Positions 9,618 through 20,538 of a stretch of DNA of 64,000 nucleotides are shown one piece after another; the first letter of the stretch is position 1, and every line of letters begins with the position of its first letter. The position numbers and the translations under genes were made by a program. Source of the stretch: Vibrio cidicii (GTDB lineage Bacteria > Pseudomonadota > Gammaproteobacteria > Enterobacterales > Vibrionaceae); contig NZ_CP046804.1 in the NCBI RefSeq assembly GCF_009763805.1, positions 1,364,001-1,428,000 on the forward strand, given 5' to 3'. The notes under the pieces are model-generated. The model worked only from the letters and a program-made list of their open reading frames with translations. It did no database searches and was not told the origin of the DNA.

Positions 9618-9966
9618 GCTTAAATTTCAGCACCTTAAGATTGACCAAACCTGAGATTAACCCGATTTGGGAAACCAACAAACCGCTTGAGTTTTGAAAC
9701 CCGAATTGGCTCAAACTCTATGGCCTTTCATACGATTTGAAAACCCGAAAATTTTGATAATTCATTTTCAGCAAACTCAAAGAGAAAGCAAAACTTCCAA
9801 AGCGACTTTGCACCAAACTGGCTAACCTCGCGCAATCTCAAAGCTCAATTGAGGCAACAGCTCGAAACTCACGTTGACAAACAATGCTGATTTGCCGAGA
9901 AACCGAAACGAGCTGCCAAGGGAAGAAAAAACAGGCTGCAAACAATTGATTTTTATTGTTTTAAGC
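9618..9966 (-). repeat. ORF-less cassette, family A
   Basis: 349 bp. Confidence 0.85.
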
Positions 9967-10085
9967 TAACGCCCTGTTAAGTAGTGAGGCATGCACTACG
10001 AAAGCTTCCGCAACACTACGTCATCACTAAAACCAACGCAAACCAAAAATGCCACGCATGCCGAATCTGCTTGAACAGTTTGTTA
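9967..10085 (-). repeat. attC site, type b
   Basis: 119 bp; own site of a family A cassette. Confidence 0.95.
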
Positions 10086-10433
10086 GCTTAAATTTCAGCA
10101 TCTTAGATTAACCAAATCCGAGATTAACCTGATTTGGGAAGCCGGCAAACTGCCTAAGTTTTAAAACCCGAATTGACTCAAACTTTGTGACCGTTCATTT
10201 GCTTTAAAAACCAGTAAATTTTGAGAATTCATTTTCGGAGAACTCGCAGCGAACACAAAACTTCCAAAGCGACGTTGCGCCAAACTTACTGACCTCGCGC
10301 ATTCCCAAAAACCAATTGAGGCAACTGCTCAAAACTCGCATTGATAAACAATGCTGATTTGCCGAAAAACCTGAACGAATGGCCAAAGGAAGAAAGAAAA
10401 GACCACAACCAATTGATTTTTATTGTTTTAAGC
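10086..10433 (-). repeat. ORF-less cassette, family A
   Basis: 348 bp. Confidence 0.85.
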
Positions 10434-10554
10434 TAACGCTGCGTTAAGGGGCGCAGGCACACAATACAAAAGTGGCCGCATACCACCTTAACCACTAAAC
10501 CCAACGCAAATTGAAAATGCCACGCGTGCCAAGTCCCTCTTTAACGCTTTGTTA
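10434..10554 (-). repeat. attC site, type f
   Basis: 121 bp; own site of a GNAT cassette. Confidence 0.95.
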
Positions 10555-10559
10555 TACCG

Positions 10560-11078
10560 TTACTCACAGTTGACCCAATACCTAGCCAAAGGATTTGGGA
10601 AAACCTTTCCTATAACGATTTTTTCAAACTCACCGCCGTTAGCTTCAATGACACAACGCGATGCAAAGTTATCTTCATCAGCAGTCAGCAGTGCTCGTTT
10701 GATGCCAAGAGCGGCAGCTTTCGAAAGCGCCAACTTCAGCATTAACTTGCCGTTGCCCTTTCCACGAAATGAGGGTGCTATATCGTAGCCAATATGCCCA
10801 GCTTCTAAAGAAAGGAAATCATTGCTGATATTATGACGAACCCGAATAGCTCCGAGGATAGACCTTGTGCTATCTATAAGCCAAAAATGACTACATGGTA
10901 CATAACCGTCACGTAAGTTTATACCCGCAGCTTCGTCACTCAAGCGCTGAACATATTTGGAAAAATCAATTTTACCTTCGAGGTAGTACTCAGCATTTTC
11001 AACATCGTTTTGAGCAAAGTCCTCATAGAAACATTCAAAAGCAGACTTAAACTCCTGCGATGGTACAACTAACTCCAT
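10560..11078 (-). CDS. GNAT family N-acetyltransferase
   Basis: 172 residues. The acetyl-CoA pyrophosphate loop is R105-GKGNG-K111 after IGYDIAPSF, the usual GNAT motif A, and ALLTADEDNFASRCVIEANGG matches motif B. The overall pattern is that of the COG3981-type predicted acetyltransferases. GGAG lies eight bases before the ATG. No frame problems. Substrate unknown. Cassette ends are GTTATACC/GGTATAAC. Confidence 0.85.
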   Translation of the reverse strand: MELVVPSQEFKSAFECFYEDFAQNDVENAEYYLEGKIDFSKYVQRLSDEAAGINLRDGYVPCSHFWLIDSTRSILGAIRVRHNISNDFLSLEAGHIGYDIAPSFRGKGNGKLMLKLALSKAAALGIKRALLTADEDNFASRCVIEANGGEFEKIVIGKVFPNPLARYWVNCE

Positions 11079-11099
11079 GTAATTTTCTCCGATAAGGTA

Positions 11100-11218
11100 T
11101 AACGCCCTGTTAAGTAGTGAGGCATGCTATAAAAAGGCTTCTGCACTACTCCGTAAACACAAAACTCACTGCAAACCAAAAATGCCACGCATGCCGAATC
11201 TGCTTGAACAGTTTGTTA
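11100..11218 (-). repeat. attC site, type b
   Basis: 119 bp, with an altered loop region; own site of the DUF6434 cassette. Confidence 0.95.
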
Positions 11219-11236
11219 TACAAAATTCCGCGCGAC

Positions 11237-11452
11237 TTACTTTGAATCTTGACGCCTAATCCACTCTTGAGAAGCGTCACCCATTGTTAAACCCACCGAA
11301 CTTTTAATCCATTGCATAAAGTCTCGGTCGAATTTAAATTGCTCACCAAATTTGGATTTAAAATAACGGCGAACGTTTTGAGTTGTCTTGTAACTGTCCG
11401 TGATAATTGTACTGTCATCGATATCATTTTTATGCCAATCAACCTTTTCCAT
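11237..11452 (-). CDS. DUF6434-like small protein
   Basis: 71 residues. VDWHKNDIDDSTIITDSYKTT, NVRRYFKSKFG and FKFDRDFMQWIKSS follow the DUF6434 pattern, a short domain that elsewhere sits next to SAP DNA-binding domains; here it stands alone. The frame is open upstream through the attC, but ATG 11452 with GGAG ten bases ahead is the likely start. Cassette ends are an 11-bp inverted repeat (GTTATACAAAA). Function unknown. Confidence 0.7.
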   Translation of the reverse strand: MEKVDWHKNDIDDSTIITDSYKTTQNVRRYFKSKFGEQFKFDRDFMQWIKSSVGLTMGDASQEWIRRQDSK

Positions 11453-11474
11453 GGTCTGATTTCTCCATTTTGTA

Positions 11475-11594
11475 TAACGCCCTGCTAAGGGGTGAGCAAT
11501 GCACTGCAAAAGCTACCGCACACCGCCTGAATCACAAAACTCACCGCATGCTGAAAATGCCACGCATTGCGAATCCCGCTTAAGCAGTTTGTTA
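11475..11594 (-). repeat. attC site, type a
   Basis: 120 bp; own site of a family A cassette. Confidence 0.95.
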
Positions 11595-11942
11595 GCTTAA
11601 ATTTCAGCACCTTAGATTTGCTAAGCCCGAGATTAACCTGATTTGGAAAACCGACAAACTACCTGAGCTTTAAAACCCGCATTGACTCAAACTTTGTGAC
11701 TGTCCATTGACTTTGAAACCTGTAAAGTTTGAGAATTCATTTTCTGAGAAACTCAAAGCGAAAGCAAAATTTCCAAAGCGACCTTGCACCAAACTTACCA
11801 ACCTCACGCAGCCCCAAAACTCAATTGAGGCAACAGCTCAAAACTCGCGTTGGCAAACAATGCCGATTTGCCGAGAAACCTGAACGAACTGCCGAGGGAA
11901 GAAAAAACAGGCTGCAACCAATTGATTTTTATTGTTTTAAGC
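11595..11942 (-). repeat. ORF-less cassette, family A
   Basis: 348 bp. Confidence 0.85.
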
Positions 11943-12062
11943 TAACGCCCGCTTAAGGGGCAGCCAACGCCACTACCAACTTTCCGCATAACACCGTAAT
12001 CACAAAAACCAACGCACGATAAAAATGCCACGCGTTGGCTGTCCCTCTTGAAGCGTTTGTTA
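11943..12062 (-). repeat. attC site, type d
   Basis: 120 bp; own site of the following membrane-protein cassette. Confidence 0.95.
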
Positions 12063-12626
12063 TGTTTCAAGGCTGGAAAATACATCCCGTACCTTTCTTT
12101 TATTTACATAAAATTTGTGTTCGGTTTGTGTTGTTACTATTAGCCGACCGAATTGTTGAGGGCATTGGGCACCAAACTGAGATCGAGTCATTGTAAACGT
12201 AAACTTTTCACCAGGCTCTAATGCCTGATGTGTCAAATACCTACCGCTAGTTCCATCAACAACTAGGTTTGAGATTATTTTTGTTAAACCATCTGAAGTA
12301 CGAATACGTTGACCGTTTTCTATCTGTATGTTTGAAATATAAACCTTCATGAGTGAATGGTTTACAATGTCCAGAGCTACTGCGTTTACAGTAGGAGACA
12401 GTTCTGAATAAACAGTAATAGGTTTCACTCTTAATTTTAGGGTTGGTTTGCCAATTCTATCATTAAGAAAATTCAACCCTGAAAGAGTCATAAAAAGGGT
12501 TATAGTACTTAGAATTGACTCATAGTGTACTGAATCAGTCTGCAAGTTCATCTTATAACACCAGATAGTCGAAAGAATAATCGCAATCATATTTAGAGTT
12601 AGTGCTAAAAAAATTCTAATGTTAAT
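12060..12626 (-). CDS. Two-TM hypothetical membrane protein, unusual start
   Basis: About 188 residues. Two membrane segments (IRIFLALTLNMIAIILSTIW and ILSTITLFMTLSGLNFL) are followed by a soluble beta-rich domain of about 130 residues (PITVYSELSPTVNAVALDIVNHS..EPGEKFTFTM), probably periplasmic. No canonical start codon follows the only good ribosome site, GAGG, which stands eight bases before ATT at 12626. The alternatives are ATG 12590, which would cut the first membrane helix, or an ATG in the attC reached by a frameshift. The stop overlaps the attC. Function unknown. Confidence 0.55.
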   Translation of the reverse strand: MNIRIFLALTLNMIAIILSTIWCYKMNLQTDSVHYESILSTITLFMTLSGLNFLNDRIGKPTLKLRVKPITVYSELSPTVNAVALDIVNHSLMKVYISNIQIENGQRIRTSDGLTKIISNLVVDGTSGRYLTHQALEPGEKFTFTMTRSQFGAQCPQQFGRLIVTTQTEHKFYVNKRKVRDVFSSLET

Positions 12627-12653
12627 ACTGCCATCCTCAATTAAAATGAAACA

Positions 12654-12775
12654 TAACGCCCGCCTAAGGGGCTGGCAACGCATACCACCAAACTCAAACA
12701 CAACAACCGAAACCACCGCGGCTCATTGGGACTGGAAACGCCGCGCGTTGACAGTCCCTCTTGAGGCGTTTGTTA
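12654..12775 (-). repeat. attC site, type c
   Basis: 122 bp; own site of the following cassette. Confidence 0.95.
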
Positions 12776-13399
12776 TATTTCGATTTCAACCACTTCATTG
12801 CGATCTATTTTCATGTATTTACCAGAAAGAAGCTCATGAAGATTTTGACACAAGGACTCATATTCTGGCTTACGTTCGAGCATAAAGTTTACACGGTAAT
12901 CAAAAGCCCAGTTGATATGATTATTGTCCCTTTCTAGATACTCAATAACTTCGCAACGAATTTTCTCGCAGTAGCGAAGCTCTTTATAGAATTTGGTAAT
13001 AGCTTCATATAACTGAAGATCTAAAGACGCTATATCCTTGATGTATGACTCGTAGCGCTTTGTTGAAAACTTTGGGAATGCCATATGAAGCACACCATAC
13101 TCTCCATTTTCACCGATAACGATATGAGCCATATCATTTCCATAGCGATCAGTTTTTATGTTCTTCCATACTGGTATTCTCTTTTCACCAATTTTCAGAA
13201 GTTTATCTACTTGGGTCAAGACAGAATATAAAGCATCTAACGCATGATAATTGTCTTTTAACTCTTCAGATACCACCATCTTAAGAGTTGCAAGCGTGCG
13301 TTTTTTATCACGATACCTCTTTGTTAAATCGAGAATTTCACGAGTGCAGAATAATATTAATGTAACCACTACAGTGATCGGTAAATACTCAGAGATCAA
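12773..13399 (-). CDS. Membrane-anchored hypothetical protein
   Basis: 208 residues: one N-terminal membrane helix (LPITVVVTLILFCTREIL) and a long helical cytoplasmic region rich in charged residues (RYRDKKRTLATLKMVVSEELKDNY). Starts at TTG 13399 with GAGGAA six bases ahead. The cassette ends are GTTATATTTC/GAAATATAAC. No family recognised. Confidence 0.65.
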   Translation of the reverse strand: MISEYLPITVVVTLILFCTREILDLTKRYRDKKRTLATLKMVVSEELKDNYHALDALYSVLTQVDKLLKIGEKRIPVWKNIKTDRYGNDMAHIVIGENGEYGVLHMAFPKFSTKRYESYIKDIASLDLQLYEAITKFYKELRYCEKIRCEVIEYLERDNNHINWAFDYRVNFMLERKPEYESLCQNLHELLSGKYMKIDRNEVVEIEI

Positions 13400-13419
13400 A
13401 TTTTTTCCTCTTAGAAATA

Positions 13420-13540
13420 TAACGCCGCGTTAAGGGGTGAATGCCGCTTAAACCAACTTTCCGCAGGCCACTTTCACCACCAAAAACCACTGCATACCAA
13501 AAATGCCACGCGGCATGAATCCCTCTTAAACGCCTTGTTA
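13420..13540 (-). repeat. attC site, type e
   Basis: 121 bp; own site of small-ORF cassette copy 1, one base different from the site at 14829. Confidence 0.95.
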
Positions 13541-13580
13541 TGCGAAAAATGCACAACTGTTTGTAGAAAAGCATGGCTCA

Positions 13581-13730
13581 CTAAAGAAGTAAACTTAACA
13601 ACGTAGAAGATATGACACCAACGAAAAAACTTGGAAAATGAAAGCGGCTTTTACGCGATGAGTAACATTCTTTTAACGATTCCTCTTGGAAAGTTTTTAT
13701 GCTGAGTTCCTTGATATAGTTATTTTGCAT
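13581..13730 (-). CDS. 49-aa hydrophobic-tail peptide, copy 1
   Basis: A 49-residue ORF starting MQNNYIKELSIK and ending in a hydrophobic tail (FFVGVISSTLLSLLL) that could anchor it in the membrane. AGAGG lies eight bases before the ATG. The whole cassette, attC included, is repeated at 14829-15229 with no difference seen in the ORF. No known family; it might be a small membrane peptide or toxin-like protein. A 5' stretch (CTCAGCTTAACTTGAGG) can fold. Confidence 0.5.
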   Translation of the reverse strand: MQNNYIKELSIKTFQEESLKECYSSRKSRFHFPSFFVGVISSTLLSLLL

Positions 13731-13820
13731 CCTTTAAACCTCTGACTTGTATTTTGAGGCAAGGATAAAACCTCAAGTTAAGCTGAGGTCAACACATAGT
13801 TTAATTTTTAGGTTGTCGCA

Positions 13821-13940
13821 TAACGCCGCGTTAAGGGGCGAATGCCGCCTAAGCCCACTTTCCGCAGACCATTTTCACCACTTAACTCACCGCATGCTAA
13901 AAATGCCACGCGGCATGAGTCCTTCTTAAACGCTTTGTTA
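13821..13940 (-). repeat. attC site, type e variant
   Basis: 120 bp; own site of the following beta-rich protein cassette. Confidence 0.95.
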
Positions 13941-14345
13941 TAACTTCAGGTACGTTTGAATTGTTGTAGTACAGTTTTTGAAACCTGTTAGCTCAAACTC
14001 CAGCGCCCAAGAGGATTTAAGTGCTATAGGTAACTTTCCGTTTGTCGATTCACCAAACTTGATTTCAGTTATATCAACAGGGCTATGAGCACCAAAGAAG
14101 TAAACTGAACCATCAATATACCCTTCATCTGGGTTTACAGGGAAAGTAAATGTTTTACCAGTAAGTTCACTAAGTTCTGAGGGTACATTAATACCGTTTA
14201 GACTAATGACTGTTTCTATTTCCTCAGAGTAGCCATCTAGACTAAGTTCAAAGGGCTCTATTCCTATCTCAAGTGAAACGTCGCCATCGACACCAGAAAT
14301 CGTTGCACTTGTAAATTTAAGCTTTTCTATAGGGAAATTTTCCAC
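13938..14345 (-). CDS. Beta-rich hypothetical protein
   Basis: 135 residues, mostly alternating hydrophobic/polar strands (VDGDVSLEIGIEPFELSLDG, TFTFPVNPDEGYIDGSVYFF), with no signal peptide or membrane segment. Start is taken at GTG 14345, which follows AGGAGG closely; the frame is open further upstream only because it reads through the attC. The stop is formed at the attC. No family recognised. Confidence 0.6.
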   Translation of the reverse strand: MENFPIEKLKFTSATISGVDGDVSLEIGIEPFELSLDGYSEEIETVISLNGINVPSELSELTGKTFTFPVNPDEGYIDGSVYFFGAHSPVDITEIKFGESTNGKLPIALKSSWALEFELTGFKNCTTTIQTYLKL

Positions 14346-14361
14346 TAATCCTCCTGAGTTA

Positions 14362-14481
14362 TAACGCCCGCTTAAGGGGCAGCCAACGCCACGACCAACT
14401 TTCCGCACAACACCGTAATCACAAAAACCAACGCATGGTAAAAATGCCACGCGTTGGCTGTCCCTCTTGAAGCGTTTGTTA
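14362..14481 (-). repeat. attC site, type d
   Basis: 120 bp; own site of a family B cassette. Confidence 0.95.
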
Positions 14482-14828
14482 TGCTTAAGCTTCAATGGCT
14501 TACGTTTTCCCAAACCAAGATTAACTCGACTTTGATTCACAAACAAAAACCAAAACGTAGAAAACAGAAATGACTCATAATTTTGAAAATCAGACTTTGA
14601 ATTTTGGCAGATAAAACGAAAAACCTTAGATCAAGTTGCTGATTGAGCCAACTGGCCTAACCTCGCGCTTGCACAAAATTGACTGAGGCAAATCTCAGAA
14701 TTTTTAGCGCCAAAGAATAATTGTCCAGAAAACAGCGCCCACTGAAGCTAACTTGCCGAGAAACACAAAACTCACAAGCCAAGGGAACAAAGAACAATCA
14801 TAAACCACTGATTTTTGGTGATTAAGCA
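14482..14828 (-). repeat. ORF-less cassette, family B
   Basis: 347 bp. Family B begins GCTTAAGCTTCAATGGCTTACG and ends TGATTAAGC, with GAGCCAAC..CTAACCTCGCGC..GATTGAGGCAA in the middle, the same central block as family A. Confidence 0.82.
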
Positions 14829-14949
14829 TAACGCCGCGTTAAGGGGTGAATGCCGCTTAAACCAACTTTCCGCAGACCACTTTCACCACCAAAAACCACT
14901 GCATACCAAAAATGCCACGCGGCATGAATCCCTCTTAAACGCCTTGTTA
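14829..14949 (-). repeat. attC site, type e
   Basis: 121 bp; own site of small-ORF cassette copy 2. Confidence 0.95.
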
Positions 14950-14989
14950 TGCGAAAAATGCACAACTGTTTGTAGAAAAGCATGGCTCA

Positions 14990-15139
14990 CTAAAGAAGTA
15001 AACTTAACAACGTAGAAGATATGACACCAACGAAAAAACTTGGAAAATGAAAGCGGCTTTTACGCGATGAGTAACATTCTTTTAACGATTCCTCTTGGAA
15101 AGTTTTTATGCTGAGTTCCTTGATATAGTTATTTTGCAT
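14990..15139 (-). CDS. 49-aa hydrophobic-tail peptide, copy 2
   Basis: Same 49-residue peptide as at 13581, in a duplicate cassette 1,409 bp away; the two are separated by one gene cassette and one family B cassette. Confidence 0.5.
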   Translation of the reverse strand: MQNNYIKELSIKTFQEESLKECYSSRKSRFHFPSFFVGVISSTLLSLLL

Positions 15140-15229
15140 CCTTTAAACCTCTGACTTGTATTTTGAGGCAAGGATAAAACCTCAAGTTAAGCTGAGGTCA
15201 ACACATAGTTTAATTTTTAGGTTGTCGCA

Positions 15230-15348
15230 TAACGCCCTGTTAAGTAGTGAGGCATGCACTACGAAAGCTTCCGCAACACTACGTAATCACTAAAACCAAC
15301 GCAAATCAAAAATGCCACGCATGCCGAATCTACTTGAACAGTTTGTTA
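15230..15348 (-). repeat. attC site, type b
   Basis: 119 bp; own site of a family A cassette. Confidence 0.95.
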
Positions 15349-15697
15349 GCTTAAATTTCAGCATCTTAGATTAACCAAATCCGAGATTAACCTGATTTGG
15401 GAAGCCGGCAAACTGCCTAAGTTTTAAAACCCAAATTGACTCAAACTTTGTGGCCGTTCATTTGCTTTAAAAAACAGTAAATTCTGAAAACTCGTTTTCG
15501 CAAAACTCAAAGCGAAAACGACACTTCCAAAGCGACTTTGCACCAAACTTGCTAACATCGGTTAAGCCCAAAAACTCAATTGAGGCAGCAACTCAAAACT
15601 CGCGTTGGCAAACAATGCTGATTTGCCGAGAAACCGAAACGAGCTGCCAAGGGAAGAAAAAACAGGCTGCAAACAATTGATTTTCATTGTTTTAAGC
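15349..15697 (-). repeat. ORF-less cassette, family A
   Basis: 349 bp; has GCTAACATCGGTTAAGCCC in place of the usual CTAACCTCGCGCAATCCC, a variant also seen at 51799. Confidence 0.85.
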
Positions 15698-15817
15698 TAA
15701 CGCCCTGTTAAGGTGTGAGCAACGCAATACCGAAGCTCCCGCATACCGCCTTAAACACTAAAACCAACGCATGGTAAAAATACCACGCGTTGCGAATCAC
15801 TCTTAAACAGTTTGTTA
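15698..15817 (-). repeat. attC site, type h variant
   Basis: 120 bp with GGTGTGAGC; own site of the IS-split HEPN cassette. Confidence 0.95.
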
Positions 15818-16513
15818 GGCTCTAGTCCGAATGTCAGCCGCAATCATATTGATGGCGACAATAGAGTGATGTAATAAATCTTGAGCTTCATCTATGTTGT
15901 AGTATTTGTCTGGGTGCTGCGTGGGATTTCGGTAATTTTTTCGGATCATGTCCAAGCTTTCAATTAATACCGCTTCAGGCTTGGGGTTATTCTTTGTCAT
16001 TAACTTCTGAATGATAGGTCCCCACATAGGCTTAGCCATTCGTTTCTGCTTTACATATGAAAAATATAGTTGCTTCACCATTTCTTCGACACTACGCATC
16101 AAATGAAACGCGGCAGCAGTAGATTGATTCATAGCAATACAGGAAGTGGCAGATGCAAAGTCAACCTGAGCGTTTGGAGACATCAAAAACCACGAATTTT
16201 TGGCTAGTAATTTATATGGCTCGGTAAGAAGCATTGCTTGATTAAATCTTTTTGGGGTCACATATAAGACTTTGCGTAGTTGAAGCTCAGCATCTAATGT
16301 TGCATCTGATTTTTCTAAAATTTCTTTGATCTTTCGGGCAGTTTCAATATCGATTATGTCTTCTTCGGGTAACAAAGCTAGCTCATCGACAATCTCATCT
16401 AATTCAGAAATAACTTGAAGAGTTACTTGAAGCTCAAGCCCCTTGATTTCGTCTAGATACAACCTAGTAACATCATCATAAACTTCTTGATTTGTTTTAC
16501 CTTCCTGTAGTGG

Positions 16514-17694
<1,181 letters not shown>

Positions 17695-17864
17695 AAAGTC
17701 ACCTATTTGTCTCTGAGATGTATTTTAACATCTCTATTTAGGTGGCCAAATTTACTGTACCACTACATCCACACCCCTTTTCAAGTACTGATAGTTAAAA
17801 CCAAAAGCATAGTAGCTATATATTTCTGTTTCTTTCAAATTAACTTCCTCTTATTGGGGGAGCC

Positions 17865-17985
17865 TAACGCTGCGTTAAGGGGTGAATGCCGCCCAAACCA
17901 ACCTTCCGCAAACCAGTTTCACCACAAAAACTCACCGCATACCAAAAATGCCACGCGGCATGAATCCCGCTTAAACGCCTTGTTA
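17865..17985 (-). repeat. attC site, type e
   Basis: 121 bp; own site of a family B cassette. Confidence 0.95.
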
Positions 17986-18340
17986 TGCTTAAGCTTCAAT
18001 GGCTTACGTTTTACCAAAACCACATTAACTCGAATTTGATTCACAAACAAAAGACAAAGATTAGAAAACCGAAATGAATCATAGTTTTGATAATCAGACT
18101 TAGAATTTCGGCAAATCTGGTTTGAAGTTTGAAATCTAGAAATGGATTTCTGATTGAGCCAACCGCCCTAACCTCGCGCTTACCCGAAAATTAATTGAGG
18201 CAATACTCATAGTTTTCAGCGCCAAAGAATAAGTGTCCGAAAAACAGATCTCTAAAAAGCCAACTTGCCGACAAACACAAAACTGAAAAGCCGAGGGAAC
18301 AAAGAAAAACCATAAACCACTGATTTTACATGATTAAGCA
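17986..18340 (-). repeat. ORF-less cassette, family B
   Basis: 355 bp. Confidence 0.82.
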
Positions 18341-18460
18341 TAACGCCCTGCTAAGGGGTGAGCAATGCACTGCAAAAGCTAACGCACACCAACTTAATCA
18401 CAAAACTCACCGCATGCTGAAAATGCCACGCATTGCGAATCCCGCTTAAGCAGTTTGTTA
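18341..18460 (-). repeat. attC site, type a
   Basis: 120 bp; own site of a family A cassette. Confidence 0.95.
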
Positions 18461-18808
18461 GCTTAAATTTCAGCACCTTAGATTCACTAAGCCCGAGATT
18501 AACCTGATTTGGAAAACCAACAAACCGCTTGAAGCTCAAAACCCGAAAAAACTCAAATTTTGTGGCCTTTCATGTGCTTTGAAAACCAACAAATTTTGAT
18601 AGATCATTTTCTGAGAACTCAAAGCGAAAGCAAAATTTCCAAAGCGACTTTGCACCAAACGTACTAACCTCGCACAGCCCCAAAACTCAATTGAGGCAAT
18701 AGCTCGAAACTCGTGTTGGCAAACAATGCTGATTTGCCGAGAAACCGAAACGAGCTGCCAAGGGAAGAAAAAACAGGCTGCAAACAATTGATTTTCATTG
18801 CTTTAAGC
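18461..18808 (-). repeat. ORF-less cassette, family A
   Basis: 348 bp; contains an 83-codon minus-strand frame. Confidence 0.85.
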
Positions 18809-18928
18809 TAACGCCCTGCTAAGGGGTGAGCAATGCACTACCAAAGCGACCGCACACCGCCTTAATCACGAAACTCACCGCATGCTGAAAATGCCACGCA
18901 TTGCGAATCCCTCTTAAGCAGTTTGTTA
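18809..18928 (-). repeat. attC site, type a
   Basis: 120 bp; own site of a family A cassette. Confidence 0.95.
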
Positions 18929-19276
18929 GCTTAAATTTCAGCACCTTAGATTGACCAAACCTAAGATTAACCCGATTTGGAAAACTGGCAAACTACCTGA
19001 GATTTAAAACCCGAAATGACTCAAACTTTGAAGCATTTTATGCGCTTTGAAAACCCGAAAATTTTGATAGATCACTTTCGGAAAACTCAAAGCGAATGCA
19101 AAACTACCAAAGCGACTTTGCACCAAACTTGCTGACCTCGTACAATCCCAAGATTCAATTGAGGCAACTGCTCAAAACTTGCATTGGCAAACAATGCCGA
19201 TTTGCCGAGAAACCTGAACGAACTGCCAAGGGAAGAAAAAACAGGTTGCAACCAGTTGATTTATATTGTTTTAAGC
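18929..19276 (-). repeat. ORF-less cassette, family A
   Basis: 348 bp. Confidence 0.85.
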
Positions 19277-19398
19277 TAACGCCCGCCTAAGGGGCTGACA
19301 ACGCATACCACTAAACTCAATCACAACAACCGAAACCACCTCGGCTCATTGGGACTGGAAACGCCACGCGTTGACAGTCCCTCTTGAGGCGTTTGTTA
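19277..19398 (-). repeat. attC site, type c
   Basis: 122 bp; own site of the DUF3465 cassette. Confidence 0.95.
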
Positions 19399-19405
19399 GG
19401 TGAAT

Positions 19406-19801
19406 TTACTCGTACACCTGCCCATTGTGTTTCAACCAACCATGAGCATGACGATTTTGAGGATCTTTATGAGTCCAGTGAAGAACCCCACCCTTTTTGT
19501 TCCATTCGTATTCACCATAAAACTCAACACTATCGCCAACTTTCAAGTTCGGGATTCTTGGTGCTAAGTCGATGTTATGCGCAACCAGCAATGTTTGTCC
19601 GCTATTGAGCTTTAAGATGAATTTTTGATGTCTTGAACCATCATTGTCATCAGGCAGCACTTTCGCTACCTGTCCAAATCCTTGAACCTGTAAATCACTT
19701 TGCTGCGATTGATAAGCTTGTTGTAAAACGGCGTCATTGGCATACAAGCTAACCGAAAAACAGCTTGTGAGAACGAGCAAAAAAGCTACAAACCATTTCA
19801 T
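19406..19801 (-). CDS. DUF3465 family secreted protein
   Basis: 131 residues with an N-terminal signal peptide (WFVAFLLVLTSCFSVSLYA, cleavage after Ala). The mature part carries the family hallmarks VLPDDNDGSRHQKFI, LLVAHNIDLAPRI, VEFYGEYEWN and GGVLHWTHKDP, an OB-like small domain. Likely periplasmic. Start at ATG 19801 after AAGGA; the frame open upstream is not used. Cassette ends GTTAGGTGAAT/ATTCACCTAAC. Biochemical role unknown. Confidence 0.85.
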   Translation of the reverse strand: MKWFVAFLLVLTSCFSVSLYANDAVLQQAYQSQQSDLQVQGFGQVAKVLPDDNDGSRHQKFILKLNSGQTLLVAHNIDLAPRIPNLKVGDSVEFYGEYEWNKKGGVLHWTHKDPQNRHAHGWLKHNGQVYE

Positions 19802-19836
19802 AACACTGTCCTTGTTCAATCCACAGACCATTCACC

Positions 19837-19958
19837 TAACGCCCGCCTAAGGGGCTGGCAACGCATACCACTAAACTCAAACACAACAACTGCAACCACC
19901 ACGGCTCATTGGGACTGGAAACGCCACGCGTTGACAGTCCCTCTTGAGGCGTTTGTTA
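19837..19958 (-). repeat. attC site, type c
   Basis: 122 bp; own site of a frameshifted GNAT cassette. Confidence 0.95.
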
Positions 19959-20412
19959 TGAGGAAATTTGAAGCGACAAAGAATAGAAACATTCATCACT
20001 ATCAATGAGCTGATAACCAAGCGATTTGTAAAATCTTACCGCGGCCTCATTTCGGATAAAGCTGGATAACGTCACCCGGTTTCTCCCCTCAGCATCCGCA
20101 CGACTATGGACATAATTCATTATCTTTTGCCCAAATTTTTGGTTCTGAAACTCGGGAAAAACAACCAGTAGATGAACATGAATTGCATTGTCATAAGGTT
20201 TGAAACACAACATGCCAATTCGCTGACCTCCTTGTTTCTACCCAGTGAAACCAACTAGGGTCATAGTCTCTTTTTAGACGGTTGCGTTGAAAGTCATCAT
20301 CCCAACCAAAAACGGCATCAACATGTGAATAAATGCCCTGCTTTACAACAGAAAAAAGACTATCGAATTCTTCACTTTCTATTGGTCGTAATTTGATATC
20401 CATATTCCTCAT
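19956..20412 (-). pseudogene. GNAT acetyltransferase, apparent +1 frameshift
   Basis: The first frame (MDIKLRPIESEEFDSLF, HWVE) stops at 20191 and a second frame supplies IHVHLLVVFPEFQNQKFG (the CoA-loop region), VTLSSFIRNEAAVRFYKSLGYQ. Reading GAAC for GAAAC at 20235-20237 joins them as V-E-Q-G-G-Q-R-I-G-M and gives 151 residues, normal for the family. Start is ATG 20412 or 20403; the first overlaps the attC edge. The stop overlaps its own attC, as in many intact cassettes here. Confidence 0.85.
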
Positions 20413-20531
20413 AACGCCCGGTTAAGGGGCAGCCAACGCCACTGACAACTTAACGCATAACACCGTAACCACAAAAACCAACGCATAGTAAAAATGCCGC
20501 GCGTTGGCTGTCCCTCTTGAACCGTTTGTTA
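20412..20531 (-). repeat. attC site, type d
   Basis: 120 bp; own site of the HNH-like cassette. Confidence 0.95.
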
Positions 20532-20538
20532 TGTGTAT

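Noticed and set aside
12060..12716. A 12th gene repaired by the GAAC rule, moving its start to an ATG in the attC
   Set aside because: The GTTTC here is mirrored by the paired cassette end (GTTATGTTTCA/TGAAACATAAC), so it may be genuine, and that ATG has no ribosome site.
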